Counted from the first letter of the stretch, positions 1-9,473 are shown. The stretch is DNA of 64,000 nucleotides from Bradyrhizobium yuanmingense (GCF_900094575.1 NZ_FMAE01000001.1:496001-560000), one strand, 5' to 3'. Numbers and translations: made by a program. Notes: generated from the sequence alone by a model not told the origin.

Positions 1-864
1 GAAGGAGCAGCCCTTCAGCGGGCGCGTCGGATCGGGTGGACGGCCCGAGATCGCCGGCAGCGGCGTATGCGGCGCGGTATCGAGCTTCGGGATCGCCGCC
101 AGCAGTGCCTCGGTGTAGGGCATGTGCATGCGCTTGAACAAGGCTTGCGTCGGCGCGCGCTCCACCACCCGGCCGGCATACATCACCGCGACCTCGTCGG
201 CCCGGCCGGCGACGACGCCGAGATCGTGGGTGATGATGATCATCGCCATGTGGCGGCGGCGCTGCTCGCGCGCGAGCAGATCGAGGATCTGCGCCTGGAT
301 GGTGACGTCGAGCGCGGTGGTCGGCTCGTCCGCGATCAGGAGCTTCGGCTCGCAGGACAGTGCGATCGCAATCGCGATGCGCTGGCGCATGCCGCCGGAG
401 CATTGATGCGGATATTGCGCGAGCCGCTGCTCCGGGGCGGGAATGCCGACGGCGGCGAGCAGCTCGATGCTGCGGGCCTTCGCGGCGGGAGCGTCAAGCT
501 CGAGGTGCTCCTGGATCGTCTCCATCAGCTGCGTGCCGATGGTGAGCACAGGGTTGAGCGAGGTCATGGGGTCCTGGAATACGACCGCGAGGTCGCGCCC
601 GCGCAGCCGCCGCAGGCTTTCAGGCTCGAGCCGCACCAGATCCTCGCCGTCGAACATCACCCGGCCCGTCAGCTTCGCCTTCTTCGGCAGCAGCTGCAGC
701 ACGGCGCGCGAGAGCATGGTCTTGCCGCAACCGGATTCACCGACGATTCCGAGCGTGCGGCCGGCCTGCAGCGAAAGGTCGACGTGATCGACCGCGCGCA
801 GGTTTCCGCGCGGGGTCGGCAGCTCGACCGCGACATCCTCGATGGCCAGGAGCGGCGCGGTCAC
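1..864 (-). CDS. Oligopeptide/dipeptide ABC transporter ATP-binding protein (3' end outside window)
   Basis: ATPase of a peptide-type ABC importer, acting on the inner face of the membrane with the two permeases encoded just upstream. The GTG at 864-862 overlaps the permease stop by four bases (GTGA), indicating translational coupling. Reading down the minus strand I see Walker A GESGCGKT near residue 38, the signature CSGGMRQR, Walker [13 protein letters not shown] and the H-loop IITHDLGVV. The visible C-terminal part has the PYTEALL and the [15 protein letters not shown] stretch typical of the OppD/DppD oligopeptide C-terminal extension. The stop lies left of the window, so the length (288 codons visible) is incomplete. 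The substrate cannot be told from sequence. Confidence 0.9.
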   Translation of the reverse strand, partial: MTAPLLAIEDVAVELPTPRGNLRAVDHVDLSLQAGRTLGIVGESGCGKTMLSRAVLQLLPKKAKLTGRVMFDGEDLVRLEPESLRRLRGRDLAVVFQDPMTSLNPVLTIGTQLMETIQEHLELDAPAAKARSIELLAAVGIPAPEQRLAQYPHQCSGGMRQRIAIAIALSCEPKLLIADEPTTALDVTIQAQILDLLAREQRRRHMAMIIITHDLGVVAGRADEVAVMYAGRVVERAPTQALFKRMHMPYTEALLAAIPKLDTAPHTPLPAISGRPPDPTRPLKGCSF

Positions 865-1733
865 AGTGCCCCCTGACGTGGGTCGGTGAGAGCCCGCAAG
901 GTGTCGCCGACGAGGTTGAACGCCAGCACCGTCGCAAACAGTGCTGCCGCCGGCAGAAAGGCGAGGCGCGGCGCGACGTCCAGACTGTCACGTCCCTCCC
1001 CGATCATGCTGCCCCAGCTCGGCATCGGCGGCGGCACGCCGAGGCCGAGGAAGGACAGCGCGCCCTCGACCACGATGGTGACCGCGACGCCGAGCAGGAA
1101 GAAGGCGAGCAGCGGCAGGATGACGTTCGGCAGCAGCTCGCGCAGCAGGATGCGCGCATGGCTAGCCCCTAACGCCTCGGCAGCGATCACGAACTCGCGC
1201 CGCGCCAGCGTCAGCGTCGCCGCGCGCGCCACGCGCATGAAAGCGGGAATGCCGAGCACGCCGAGGACAATAGTGAGGTTGGGGACCGACTGCCCGAGAT
1301 AGGCGACCACCGCGAGCGCGAAGATCAGCGGCGGAAAGGCGAGCAACACATCCATGCTGCCGACCACCAGCGTCTCGAACCGGCCGCGGAAATAGCCGGC
1401 CAGCAGGCCGAGCGCGCCGCCGATGACGAGGCCGATCATGGGCGCGATCAGCCCGACCGTTAGCGACACCCGCGCACCAAAGATCAGCCGGGCGAGCTCG
1501 TCGCGGCCGAGCCCGTCGGTGCCGAGCCAATGTTCCCCGGAGAAGGCGGCGCGCCGTTCCAGCATGTCCATATCGGTCGGGTTCTGCAGCGGCAGCACCG
1601 GCGCCAGGATCGCTAGCGAAAGGATGATCGCAACCCAGGCGCTTGCGATCCAGAACAACAGGCCGAGCTTGGGCTTGCGGCCGACCGGCGCAGCTACCTC
1701 CTCGTCCTGGATCGACAGCTCAAGCGTGGCCAT
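861..1733 (-). CDS. Peptide ABC transporter permease, DppC type
   Basis: Second inner-membrane permease of the importer, about 290 residues. Several hydrophobic segments are visible. The EAxxxG-type coupling loop appears as AAEALGASHARILLREL about two thirds along, where the ATPase docks. N-terminal residues (TDMDMLERRAAFSGEHWLGTDGLGRDELARL) match the DppC/OppC family hallmark that precedes the first permease helix block. The reading frame is open up to 1760, but the ATG at 1733 is preferred: it overlaps the end of the upstream permease gene by 14 bases and leaves a family-typical N-terminus. Part of a run with binding protein, first permease and ATPase. Confidence 0.9.
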   Translation of the reverse strand: MATLELSIQDEEVAAPVGRKPKLGLLFWIASAWVAIILSLAILAPVLPLQNPTDMDMLERRAAFSGEHWLGTDGLGRDELARLIFGARVSLTVGLIAPMIGLVIGGALGLLAGYFRGRFETLVVGSMDVLLAFPPLIFALAVVAYLGQSVPNLTIVLGVLGIPAFMRVARAATLTLARREFVIAAEALGASHARILLRELLPNVILPLLAFFLLGVAVTIVVEGALSFLGLGVPPPMPSWGSMIGEGRDSLDVAPRLAFLPAAALFATVLAFNLVGDTLRALTDPRQGAL

Positions 1734-2670
1734 GGCGGATCCTGGGGTCGAGCACGGCATAGAGCATGTCGACGATGAAGTTGACGATGACGAAGCCGCA
1801 GGCGACCAGCAGCACCACGCCCTGGAGAATGACGAGGTCCCGGGTGTAGATCGCCCCGACCAGCAGCCGGCCGATGCCGGGCAGCGCGAAGATCGTTTCC
1901 ACGATCAGCGTGCCGCCGAGCAGGCGACCGATATTGATGCCCGTCACCGTCACCAGGGTCAGCGAAGAAGGCTTTAGCGCATGCACCAACAGGATGCGCG
2001 ATGGCTTGAGACCCTTTGCTTTCGCCAGCGCGATATAGTCCTCCTGCAACGTCGCGATCATGTCGGAGCGCAGCACCCGCATGATGCCCGGCCATTCCGC
2101 CAGCGCCAGCGTCAGCGCCGGCAGCACGAAGAAGCGCAAATTGGCCAGCGGCGCCTCGGTGAACGGCACATAGCCGGTCGCCGGCAGCCAGCGCAGCTCG
2201 ACCGCGAACAGATAGATCAGCAGGATCGCAGTCAGGAACGACGGCATCGACAGCATCGCGAAAGCGCTGCCGGTCATGAAGCGGTCGAACGCACCGCCGG
2301 CGCGCGCGGCACAGGCGATCGCAACGGGAACACCGATCAGGAGCCCGATGAACTCGGCCATCAGCATCAGCTGCAGCGAGACCGGGATGCGCTCGGCCAC
2401 CGCCTGCAGCACCGTCTGCCCGGTGCGAAACGAGCGGCCGAGATCGCCCTGCACCACGTGGCCGAGCCAGCTCAGGTAACGCCACCACAGCGGCTGGTCG
2501 AGTCCCATGTCGCGGCGCAGCGCCGCGACGTTCTCCGGCGTTGCCTGATCGCCCAGGATGACGAGCGCGAGATCGCCCGGCAGCAGCGAGGCGATCAGGA
2601 ACGTCAGCAACGAGACGGCGAGCAGGACCGGCAGCATGGCAAGCAGCCGCCGCGCGACGAAGTTCAGCAT
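1720..2670 (-). CDS. Peptide ABC transporter permease, DppB type
   Basis: First inner-membrane permease of the importer (316 residues). It starts with a typical DppB N-terminus (FVARRLLAMLPVLLAVSLLTF) and has about six membrane segments. The coupling loop ALAKAKGLKPSRILLVHALK is near residue 200. The stop of the binding protein gene lies 7 bases upstream of the ATG, so the two are almost certainly co-transcribed. The product would pair with the DppC-type subunit to form the translocation channel. Length matches the family. No defect is seen. Confidence 0.92.
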   Translation of the reverse strand: MLNFVARRLLAMLPVLLAVSLLTFLIASLLPGDLALVILGDQATPENVAALRRDMGLDQPLWWRYLSWLGHVVQGDLGRSFRTGQTVLQAVAERIPVSLQLMLMAEFIGLLIGVPVAIACAARAGGAFDRFMTGSAFAMLSMPSFLTAILLIYLFAVELRWLPATGYVPFTEAPLANLRFFVLPALTLALAEWPGIMRVLRSDMIATLQEDYIALAKAKGLKPSRILLVHALKPSSLTLVTVTGINIGRLLGGTLIVETIFALPGIGRLLVGAIYTRDLVILQGVVLLVACGFVIVNFIVDMLYAVLDPRIRHGHA

Positions 2671-2677
2671 CGCGCGG

Positions 2678-4213
2678 TCATTCCAGCCAGGTGGTCGAGA
2701 CGTCGATCACGCCGTTGTAGATCTTCGGAAAGCCCTTCAGCTTGGCGCTGGACAGCGCGTAATAGGTATTCTGGAAGGTCCAGAACCAGATCGCCTCCTT
2801 GTTGATCAGACGGCTGATGGCGCAATAATCCTCGGTGCGCTGGCCGATGTCGGCGGTGACGCGCGCATGGTCCAGAAGCTTGTCGAGCTCGGGGTTCGCG
2901 TATCCGGCGAGCGCCAGCGGGCTGCCGCTGCGGAAATTCGCGTACATCTGCGGATCGGGATCGGCGAGATCGACGATGCGCCACGGCGTCAGCTGGAACT
3001 GCCGGGTGAAGGCGCGCGTCGGAATCGTGGCCTGGTCGACCTGCTCGATCTCCATGTTGGCGCCGACGCGCTTCCAGAATTGCTGCAGCACTTGGCCGAC
3101 CATGCGGCCGCGCGGCGTCGCCGTCACCAGCATCTTGAACTCGACCGCCTTGCCGTACTCCTTGATCAGCGCCTTGGCCTTCTCAACGTCGAACGGCAGC
3201 GCCCCGTCGTCCTTGCACTTGACCCAGGAGCCGTCGCCGTAAGGATTGCTCGCGGGCCGGCTCAGGCCGTTGCTGATCGCTTGCGACATCTTGGGACGGT
3301 CGATCGCCATCACCAGGGCCTGCCGCACCCTCACGTCATCGAACGGCGCCACCTTGGTGTTGAAGGCGTAGACCTGCGCGCCCGAGCCCTTGTAGGTGTG
3401 CACGGTGAGCTTGGGGTCCTTCTGCGCCCTCATGATGTTGTCGGCGTCGTTCTCGTCATCCCAGATGATGTCGGCCTCGCCCGATTGCAGCGAGGCAAAG
3501 CGCGACTGCGCGTCGGGCAGCGGCTTCAGGACGATGCGGTCGAGATACGGGCGACCCTTGTCCCAGTAGTTCGGGTTCTTCTCCAGCACCATGCGGTCGC
3601 CGGCGGTCCATGATTTCAGGATGTACGGGCCGGTGCCGACGGGATTGCGGTTGTAATCGTCGCCCTTGGTCTTCCAGGCGGTCGGCGAATGGATGACGTT
3701 GTTCTGGCTCTGGATGGTGATCGTCGCCGGCAGGTTCACGGAAGGATCGGTGAGATTATAGACGATTGTGTATTCGTCCGGCGCCAGCACCTCCTTGACG
3801 TTGGTGATGTAGAAGGCGCAGCGGCACTTGTTGGCGGGGTCCTTCTGCCGGTCGAAATTCTCCTTGAAGGCCTGCGCATTGAACGGCGTGCCGTCGTGGA
3901 ATTTGACGCCTTCGCGGAGCTTGAAGGTCCAGGTCTTGTAGTCCTCGGAATGGCTCCAGGACACCGCGAGCTTCGGCGCGGCCTCGCCCTTGTCATTCAG
4001 CGTCGTCAGCGTGTCGAAGATCGCGGCGGCAGCGGTGAAGGTCGAGGTGTCGTAGACGCCGACCTTGAGCGGATCGAAGCCTGCGATCTCCAGCTCCTGA
4101 CCGACGGTGATGCTGCCGCCCGATTTCTGCGCCTGCGCTGGCGTAGCCAGTGCAAATGCCGCAACGAGGAAAATAGGCACGCGCCTGCGTGCCAAGGCCG
4201 CCGCGTTCGTCAT
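2678..4213 (-). CDS. Periplasmic peptide/solute-binding protein (SBP family 5)
   Basis: Extracytoplasmic binding protein delivering substrate to the DppBC-type permease. The ATG at 4213 was chosen over longer readings because GGGAGG lies just upstream and the first 28 residues form a classic signal peptide ending AQA. About 511 residues. It carries the SBP_bac_5 features: TFKLREGVKFHDGTPFNA near residue 100, then PVGTGPYILKSW, DDVRVRQALVMAIDR and NPYGDGSW. The 130-bp gap to the CoA-transferase upstream is small enough for a joint operon. Family 5 binding proteins serve oligopeptides, dipeptides, opines, nickel chelates and glutathione; the sequence alone does not choose among them. Confidence 0.9.
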   Translation of the reverse strand: MTNAAALARRRVPIFLVAAFALATPAQAQKSGGSITVGQELEIAGFDPLKVGVYDTSTFTAAAAIFDTLTTLNDKGEAAPKLAVSWSHSEDYKTWTFKLREGVKFHDGTPFNAQAFKENFDRQKDPANKCRCAFYITNVKEVLAPDEYTIVYNLTDPSVNLPATITIQSQNNVIHSPTAWKTKGDDYNRNPVGTGPYILKSWTAGDRMVLEKNPNYWDKGRPYLDRIVLKPLPDAQSRFASLQSGEADIIWDDENDADNIMRAQKDPKLTVHTYKGSGAQVYAFNTKVAPFDDVRVRQALVMAIDRPKMSQAISNGLSRPASNPYGDGSWVKCKDDGALPFDVEKAKALIKEYGKAVEFKMLVTATPRGRMVGQVLQQFWKRVGANMEIEQVDQATIPTRAFTRQFQLTPWRIVDLADPDPQMYANFRSGSPLALAGYANPELDKLLDHARVTADIGQRTEDYCAISRLINKEAIWFWTFQNTYYALSSAKLKGFPKIYNGVIDVSTTWLE

Positions 4214-4319
4214 GGTTCCTCCCGGGATCCCTCGTCCGATGTTTCGGATCGTGAATGACTCGGAGGCGAGCTTGGCGACAAATGCCCGCCTCGGCAAGAG
4301 GAACGAACGAGAGTTCGAA

Positions 4320-4336
4320 CGCCGCATGTGGCGGCG
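4320..4336 (-). terminator. Hairpin after the CoA-transferase gene, weak
   Basis: A CGCCGC / GCGGCG stem with a five-base loop begins eight bases after the CoA-transferase stop. There is no T tract, so it may only be a stabilising 3' stem or a partial attenuator before the transporter genes. Confidence 0.25.
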
Positions 4337-4343
4337 ATGAGAC

Positions 4344-5540
4344 TCAGGATGTCGCGGCCGTTTTGCCTGGCGGAATTGCCGTACCGTCCGCAAGGCCGAT
4401 CTCCTGGCGCAACGCGTCGGTGTGCTCCCCGAGCACGGACACGGTCTTGGCCGGCGCCGTGTCAGCCCCCGACATCCGAAACGGCAGGTTGAGCACCTGG
4501 AACGAGCCGCCCTCGTCCCGCACCTCGGAGAGTGCCTGGCGGTGCGCAAGCTGCGGATCGGCCAAGGCCTCGGACACGCTGCGATAGGCCGAGGCCGGCA
4601 CGCCGGCAGCGCCAAGCACGCGCAAGCACGCATCGGTCGAAAGCTGCCGCGACCAGATTTCGACGCCGTCCATCAGCTCGGCCCAGTTCGCGCGGCGCGC
4701 GGCATAGGTGGCGAAGCGTGGATCGGAGACCCAGTCCGGGCGGCCGATCACCCCCATCAGGGCCTGGAACGTCTTCTCGCTGGCGATCGTGATCATGACG
4801 TAGCCGCTTGCCGTCTCGGTCGGTCCGAACATCGGGCGTGGCGGCGGCGGCACCGCGAATTGCGAGCTCTGCAGCTCGGTCAGCGTCAGCGACAGCATGG
4901 TTTCCAGCATGGAGACGTCGATGTGCTGGCCGGCGCCCGTCACGCTGCGTTGATAGAGCGCCGACGCGATCGCGCCAAAACCATATGTCCCGGTGACGAC
5001 GTCGGCGTGGTAGATACCGCAATAATCGGGACGGTTGCGGCCCGGCTGGTAGGCGAGATGGGCCATGTCATAGCCCGAGGCCGCGTGGATCACCGGGGCG
5101 TAGGCCGGCAGCTCGGCCGAAGGGCCGGTCTGGCCATAGCCCGAGATCGAGCAGTAGATCAGCCTCGGGTTGACCTGACGCAGGCTGTCATAGTCGAGCC
5201 GAAGGCGGCGCATCACGCCGGGACGGAAGTTCTCGACCAGAATATCCGACGTCGCGGCCAGCCGGCGCACCGCCTCCTTGCCGTCCTCGGACTTGAGGTC
5301 GAGTACCACGCTCTTCTTGCCGACATTGAGCTGGCCGAACGCGGTGCTGCAGCCGTTGCGGAGGGGAGGCCGGGTCCGCATCGTCTCGCCGCCATCGGTC
5401 TCGATCTTGATGACCTCGGCACCCATGTCGGCGAGCATCCGCGTGCAATGGGGCCCGGCGATGGTGGTCGAAAAATCCAGCACCCGCAGGCCCGCGAAGG
5501 CCTTTGTCGTCGTCCCCTCATGCTTATCTGCTAGCTGCAT
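4344..5540 (-). CDS. CaiB/BaiF family (class III) CoA-transferase
   Basis: Transfers CoA between carboxylic acids in the cytoplasm; family members include formyl-CoA:oxalate, carnitine and 2-methylacyl CoA-transferases and racemases. About 398 residues from the ATG at 5540, matching the usual 380-410. The frame is open to 5705, but the extra 55 residues look non-coding. N-terminal GLRVLDFSTTIAGPHCTRMLADMGAEVIKIE is the family signature, and the catalytic aspartate region lies around YDSLRQVNPRLIYCSISGYGQTGP. It faces the same way as the peptide ABC genes, suggesting CoA activation of the imported compound or its breakdown product. That link is inference. Confidence 0.88.
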   Translation of the reverse strand: MQLADKHEGTTTKAFAGLRVLDFSTTIAGPHCTRMLADMGAEVIKIETDGGETMRTRPPLRNGCSTAFGQLNVGKKSVVLDLKSEDGKEAVRRLAATSDILVENFRPGVMRRLRLDYDSLRQVNPRLIYCSISGYGQTGPSAELPAYAPVIHAASGYDMAHLAYQPGRNRPDYCGIYHADVVTGTYGFGAIASALYQRSVTGAGQHIDVSMLETMLSLTLTELQSSQFAVPPPPRPMFGPTETASGYVMITIASEKTFQALMGVIGRPDWVSDPRFATYAARRANWAELMDGVEIWSRQLSTDACLRVLGAAGVPASAYRSVSEALADPQLAHRQALSEVRDEGGSFQVLNLPFRMSGADTAPAKTVSVLGEHTDALRQEIGLADGTAIPPGKTAATS

Positions 5541-5731
5541 GCCTGCCTGCGCCCTTGAACTCGTGGAACCATCGAAGATCTTTGTTGTTGATGCGGCGAC
5601 CCTAGAGGGCGGCGGCTGAGTAGGAAAGTGTTTACCGAACAGACGTGCCGCGTGGGCGGGCTTTGGATTTCCAGCACAACTGGACCCGTTCTTGCATAGC
5701 AGCAAGCGGGGTCGAAAGAGGGCGGTTGTTC
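5541..5731. other. Divergent intergenic region between CoA-transferase and glgA
   Basis: About 190 bp separate two diverging genes and must hold both promoters. I see no clear sigma-54, EcfG or FixK motif here. An AAAGAGGG Shine-Dalgarno precedes the TTG proposed for glgA. Confidence 0.4.
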
Positions 5732-7147
5732 TTGAGGGTCTTGTTCGTCACCACGGAGATGGACGACTTCGTCCGCGTCGGCGGACTGGGCGCCGTTTCC
5801 GCCGCCCTCCCCCGCGCACTTCGCTCCTTCGCCGATATCCGGATCATGCTGCCCGGCTATCGCGACATCATCGAGCAACTCACGCATATTCAGGTCGTTG
5901 GCCGCTGTCCCGCATTCGCGGAGATGCCGGCCTGCTCGCTCGGCCGTGCCGCGACCAAGGACGGCCTGCCGGTCTATGTGCTGTTGTGCTCGCAGCTCTA
6001 CGACCGACCGGGCAACCCCTATGGCGACGAGCTCGGGCGCGATTGGCCCGACAACGACATCCGCTTCGCGCGCTTGGCCTCGGCCGCGGCTGAGCTCGCC
6101 ATGGGCAAGCTGGACAAGAATTGGGCAGCAGACCTGATCCATGCCAACGATTGGCAGGCCTCGCTGGTGCCGGCCTATCTCGCCTGGCAGGGCGCCAAGC
6201 TGCCGTCCATCCTGACCATCCATAACCTCGCCTATCAGGGCCTCTTCCCGAAGGACTCGTTGCGGCGGATCGGCGCACCGGAGAGCTCCTTCCACATCGA
6301 CGGCGTCGAGTTCTACGATCAGGTCTCCTTCCTCAAGGCGGGCCTCGTCTACGCCTCGCACCTCACCACGGTCAGCGGCACCTATGCGCGGGAGATCACC
6401 ACGGCCGAATTCGGCTGTGGCCTCGAGGGCCTGCTCCGCCTGCGCTCGGACGCCGCCGAGCTCACCGGCATCCTCAACGGCATCGACGAGAGCTGGGACC
6501 CGCGCTCCTGCGCCCAGCTCGCCCAGCAATTCGGCGCCGGCGACTGGGTCGGCAAGAAGGCCAACGCGGACTACGTCCGCAAGCAGTTCGGGCTGGCGGT
6601 CTCGCGCGGGCCGATGTTCGGCATCGTCGCGCGGCTCGTGCACCAGAAGGGGATCGACCTCGTGCTGTCGGCGGCGGACGAGATCGTCGATGCCGGCGGG
6701 CAGATCGTGGTCACCGGCTCCGGCGAGCCGGCGCTTGAGCAGGCCTTGATCGACGCGCACCGCCGCCGCCCCGACTCCATCGGAGTTGCGATCGGCTTCA
6801 ACGACGCCCAGGCGCGGCGGATCTTCGCCGGCAGCGACTTCACCTTGATGCCGTCGCGGTTCGAGCCGTGCGGGCTCAGCCAGATGTACGCCCAGCGCTT
6901 CGGCTCGCTGCCGATCGGTCACCAGACCGGCGGCCTCGCCGAGACCATCAGCGACGGCGAGACCGGCTTCCTGTTCTCGAGGCCGTCGCGCGAGTCCTTC
7001 CTCGGCGGCGTGCGGCGCGCCTTCTCGGCCTTCATGGCCCACGACCAGCTCGATACGATGCGCCGCAGCGCCATGGGGCGCTCGTTCTCCTGGAGCATCT
7101 CGGCCGGCAGCTACAGCGCGCTGTACCGCAAGCTGGCGTCGGTGTGA
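5732..7147 (+). CDS. glgA: Glycogen synthase (ADP-glucose, GT5)
   Basis: Elongates alpha-1,4-glucan from ADP-glucose in glycogen synthesis. The TTG at 5732 is preferred: AAAGAGGG lies nine bases upstream and the protein then begins LRVLFVTTEM as in GlgA. The ATG at 5645 would add 29 unrelated residues. About 471 residues, normal for GlgA. Seen are IHANDWQASLVPAYL, ILTIHNLAYQGLFP, the C-terminal domain loop GIVARLVHQKGIDL and the catalytic PSRFEPCGLSQMYAQRFGSLPIG. The N-terminal substrate loop, KTGGL in most GlgA proteins, reads RVGGLGAV. The lysine to arginine change is conservative but noteworthy. No other glg gene is adjacent. Confidence 0.88.
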   Translation: MRVLFVTTEMDDFVRVGGLGAVSAALPRALRSFADIRIMLPGYRDIIEQLTHIQVVGRCPAFAEMPACSLGRAATKDGLPVYVLLCSQLYDRPGNPYGDELGRDWPDNDIRFARLASAAAELAMGKLDKNWAADLIHANDWQASLVPAYLAWQGAKLPSILTIHNLAYQGLFPKDSLRRIGAPESSFHIDGVEFYDQVSFLKAGLVYASHLTTVSGTYAREITTAEFGCGLEGLLRLRSDAAELTGILNGIDESWDPRSCAQLAQQFGAGDWVGKKANADYVRKQFGLAVSRGPMFGIVARLVHQKGIDLVLSAADEIVDAGGQIVVTGSGEPALEQALIDAHRRRPDSIGVAIGFNDAQARRIFAGSDFTLMPSRFEPCGLSQMYAQRFGSLPIGHQTGGLAETISDGETGFLFSRPSRESFLGGVRRAFSAFMAHDQLDTMRRSAMGRSFSWSISAGSYSALYRKLASV

Positions 7148-7155
7148 GGCACCGC

Positions 7156-7262
7156 TGTCATTCCGGGGCGCGCCGTTTGGCGCGAGCCCGGAATCCATCG
7201 TGCGGCCGGAACGCTCGGAGAAATGGATTCCGGGCTCGCGCTCCGCGCGCCCCGGAATGACA
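7156..7262. repeat. Interspersed palindromic repeat, family A copy 1
   Basis: Outer arms TGTCATTCCGGGGCGCGC and its exact complement (18 bp) bound a 107-bp element with an inner pair built on GAGCCCGGAATCCAT. It lies between convergent glgA and the DUF2236 gene and could fold into a long cruciform or RNA hairpin and act as a terminator. A second copy is at 61263-61368. Confidence 0.85.
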
Positions 7263-7288
7263 AGCTGCAACGAGCTTGCCTCGAGTCC

Positions 7289-8269
7289 CTATTTCCCGCG
7301 CACATCCATCTGCGGACGGCCGATCCAGGCGCGATTAAGACACCGCGTCATCCAGTCGGGCCGCGCTTCGCCCCGCAGCCGCGCCTGCGCTTCCTGGTAG
7401 GGACCGACATAGCGCAGCCGGCCAGGCAATTTCGGATAGACGCGCCGGATCCACCGCAGCGCGTGATCGGCGGATCGGATCGCACGCGCGTCGAGCTCGA
7501 AGCCGAAGCCTGCGCGCAAGCGCTCGGGCAGCATGCTCGCGGTGAGCGCGCAATACCAGCGCGGCGGCCGCAGCCACGGGCGCGCGCCGCTGAATATCTG
7601 CGCGGCGATCTCGCGGGCCGCAGGGCCAACGGTTAGCGTCTCCGACTGCGCCATTGCCTTGGTGTAGGCGACGAAGTCGGACCAGTCCGCCGGCAAATCA
7701 TCCCCCTTTAATCCGAAGAGGGCGCCGTACAGCCTGGCCTCGCTCCAATAGCGATCGCGCTCCTCCGCCGAGAGTGGCGGCAGCACCAGATCATGTGCCA
7801 TGAGCGCGGTCTCGACCAGCGTGGCGTGGACCCAGCGCAGCGCGGGGATGTCGTTGGCGCAGTAGCGCGAGCCGGCCGCGAACGGCCCCACGGTCTCGGG
7901 CATCTCGCCGACGATCATGCTGTGACGCCGATGCAGCTGCCGGGACGACAGCAGCGCCCGGTCCAGCGAGCCGAACACCATCGTAAAGACGATGTCGAAG
8001 GTGCGATGGAAGCGGCCGATCGGATCAGCGAGGGTACGCGAATGCTCGGCGATCGCCGCCGCCACCCAGGGATGGGCCAGTTGCAGCAGCAGCGCACGGC
8101 CGGCGCCGAGAAAGAGCACGGCCTCCCGGTCGATCTGCCAGGTCAGTGAGGCCGGACCGAATACGCCCGCGACCGGTCCCGCCGCGTTGGCACGCAGCGT
8201 ATCGAGCGACTCCTCCAGATCTTTCTCAGCGACCAATTGCAAGCCTCGCGACGAAGATACGGCGACCAT
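7289..8269 (-). CDS. DUF2236 / oxygenase MpaB-like protein
   Basis: About 326 residues from the ATG at 8269. The open frame extends to 8539 but would overlap the end of the patatin gene with low-quality residues. The protein shows the DUF2236 pattern: an alpha-helical core with ALLLQLAHPWVAAAIAEHS, then DPIGRFHRTFDIVFTMVFGS, RRHSMIVGEMP and a WVHATLVETAL segment. In the related latex-clearing protein, such His and Arg residues surround a b-type heme, and the fungal MpaB family oxygenates lipids or terpenoids. Physiological substrate unknown. It follows patatin and bdhA on the same strand with a 58-bp gap, so co-transcription is possible. Confidence 0.75.
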   Translation of the reverse strand: MVAVSSSRGLQLVAEKDLEESLDTLRANAAGPVAGVFGPASLTWQIDREAVLFLGAGRALLLQLAHPWVAAAIAEHSRTLADPIGRFHRTFDIVFTMVFGSLDRALLSSRQLHRRHSMIVGEMPETVGPFAAGSRYCANDIPALRWVHATLVETALMAHDLVLPPLSAEERDRYWSEARLYGALFGLKGDDLPADWSDFVAYTKAMAQSETLTVGPAAREIAAQIFSGARPWLRPPRWYCALTASMLPERLRAGFGFELDARAIRSADHALRWIRRVYPKLPGRLRYVGPYQEAQARLRGEARPDWMTRCLNRAWIGRPQMDVRGK

Positions 8270-8327
8270 ACTCCGGACCGCGCGCCTGCAAAATCGTCGT
8301 CGTGCGAGGCTATGACGGACAGAGCCC

Positions 8328-9473
8328 TCACTCCGCCGCCATCGGCATCTCGTCCATATGCTCGTGCAGCACGACGCCGGCGAGCGGATCGAATTCGCCG
8401 ATCCAGGGCTTGCGCGCCAGCACCGATTTCGTGTGCGCATAGCCGGCGTGCCAGCGCCGCGTGATCCCGGACGGACTGAAGTCGATATCCTTGGTATGGG
8501 TCTCGTGCTCGAGCTGCGGCGCCAGCAGACGCACCACATGCATGCGGGTCGGGCAGCCGTAGCTCGTCAGTTCCCTCACCGCGGGATCGTTGCGCTCGCT
8601 CTCGGGCAGCCGCGCCGCGAGCTGGTTAATGACGTGGCGCAGACGATGGGCCTGCTGCTGTCGCACGATCTGGCTGGCGATGCGGCTGGAATATTGCACG
8701 TCCTTGTGCCGGTTCAGCACCTCCGCCATCGTGGTCGGCTCCGGCCCGACCGGATTCCACAGATGCACGGAGAAGATCAGCGAGTTCCTGCGTGGATTGT
8801 CGTCGAACACGGCTTCGGTCGGCGTGTTCGACAGGATGCCGCCGTCCCAATAGAGCTCGCCGTCGATGCGCACGGCGGGGAAAGCCGGCGGCAGCGCGCC
8901 CGAAGCCATCACATGCTTCACCGTCAGCTCGCCGTCGCGGCTGTCGAAATAGCGCATTTCGCTGGTGCCGACATGAGCCGCACCGACCGTCAGACGCGGC
9001 GCGCAGCGGTTGGCGAGATCAAAATCGACGAGCTCGCTCAGCGTCTTCTCCAGCGGCGCGGTCGAATAATAGCCGGCGTAATCGGCGCCCAGCGGATAGG
9101 AATCGCCGGCATGGGCCAGCGGATTGGGCCGGAAGAAACCGGCAATGCCGTGGGTCACGGTCGACCAATAGGCCAGCTTCTCGTTGAAGCCGGGAAACGC
9201 GGCTCGCCAGTCCCAGACCGGCTTCTGCTCCATCCGCTTCCAGAACTCCCGCAAGCGCGCGAGCCGGTGCTCGGGCGCGTTGCCGGCGATGAGGCTTGCA
9301 TTGATGGCGCCGATCGAGGTGCCGATGATCCAGTCCGGCTCGATGCCGGCTTCGTGCAAGGCCTGGTAGACCCCGGCCTGGTACGAGCCGAGCGCGCCGC
9401 CGCCCTGAAGCACGAGCACGACCTGACCCGGCAGGTCGTGCTGCTTATGCTGAGAATTGTCCTGCGTGCCCAT
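8328..9473 (-). CDS. Patatin-like phospholipase/acylhydrolase (with DUF3734-type C-terminus)
   Basis: Ser-Asp dyad lipid acyl hydrolase, about 381 residues from the ATG at 9473, which is preceded by AGGAGCGAGAC. The oxyanion loop GGGALG is at residues 24-29, the nucleophile motif GTSIG puts Ser at 53, and the partner DGG (YWDGGILSNTP) lies near residue 180. The C-terminal third (HVVRLLAPQLEHETHTKDIDFSPSG and following) resembles the DUF3734 extension. Families of this architecture are often found next to 3-hydroxybutyrate dehydrogenase, as here. A role in polyhydroxybutyrate granule or membrane lipid turnover is therefore suggested but not proven. Confidence 0.87.
   Translation of the reverse strand: MGTQDNSQHKQHDLPGQVVLVLQGGGALGSYQAGVYQALHEAGIEPDWIIGTSIGAINASLIAGNAPEHRLARLREFWKRMEQKPVWDWRAAFPGFNEKLAYWSTVTHGIAGFFRPNPLAHAGDSYPLGADYAGYYSTAPLEKTLSELVDFDLANRCAPRLTVGAAHVGTSEMRYFDSRDGELTVKHVMASGALPPAFPAVRIDGELYWDGGILSNTPTEAVFDDNPRRNSLIFSVHLWNPVGPEPTTMAEVLNRHKDVQYSSRIASQIVRQQQAHRLRHVINQLAARLPESERNDPAVRELTSYGCPTRMHVVRLLAPQLEHETHTKDIDFSPSGITRRWHAGYAHTKSVLARKPWIGEFDPLAGVVLHEHMDEMPMAAE

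Noticed and set aside
4214..4633. N-terminal extension of the peptide-binding protein
   Set aside because: It would overlap the CoA-transferase gene and bury the signal peptide; the ATG at 4213 has a strong ribosome site.
5531..7270. Long minus-strand open reading opposite glgA (579 codons)
   Set aside because: Its residues are a low-complexity Arg/Glu/Ala mix typical of the antisense of GC-rich coding DNA, and the plus strand encodes a clear glycogen synthase.
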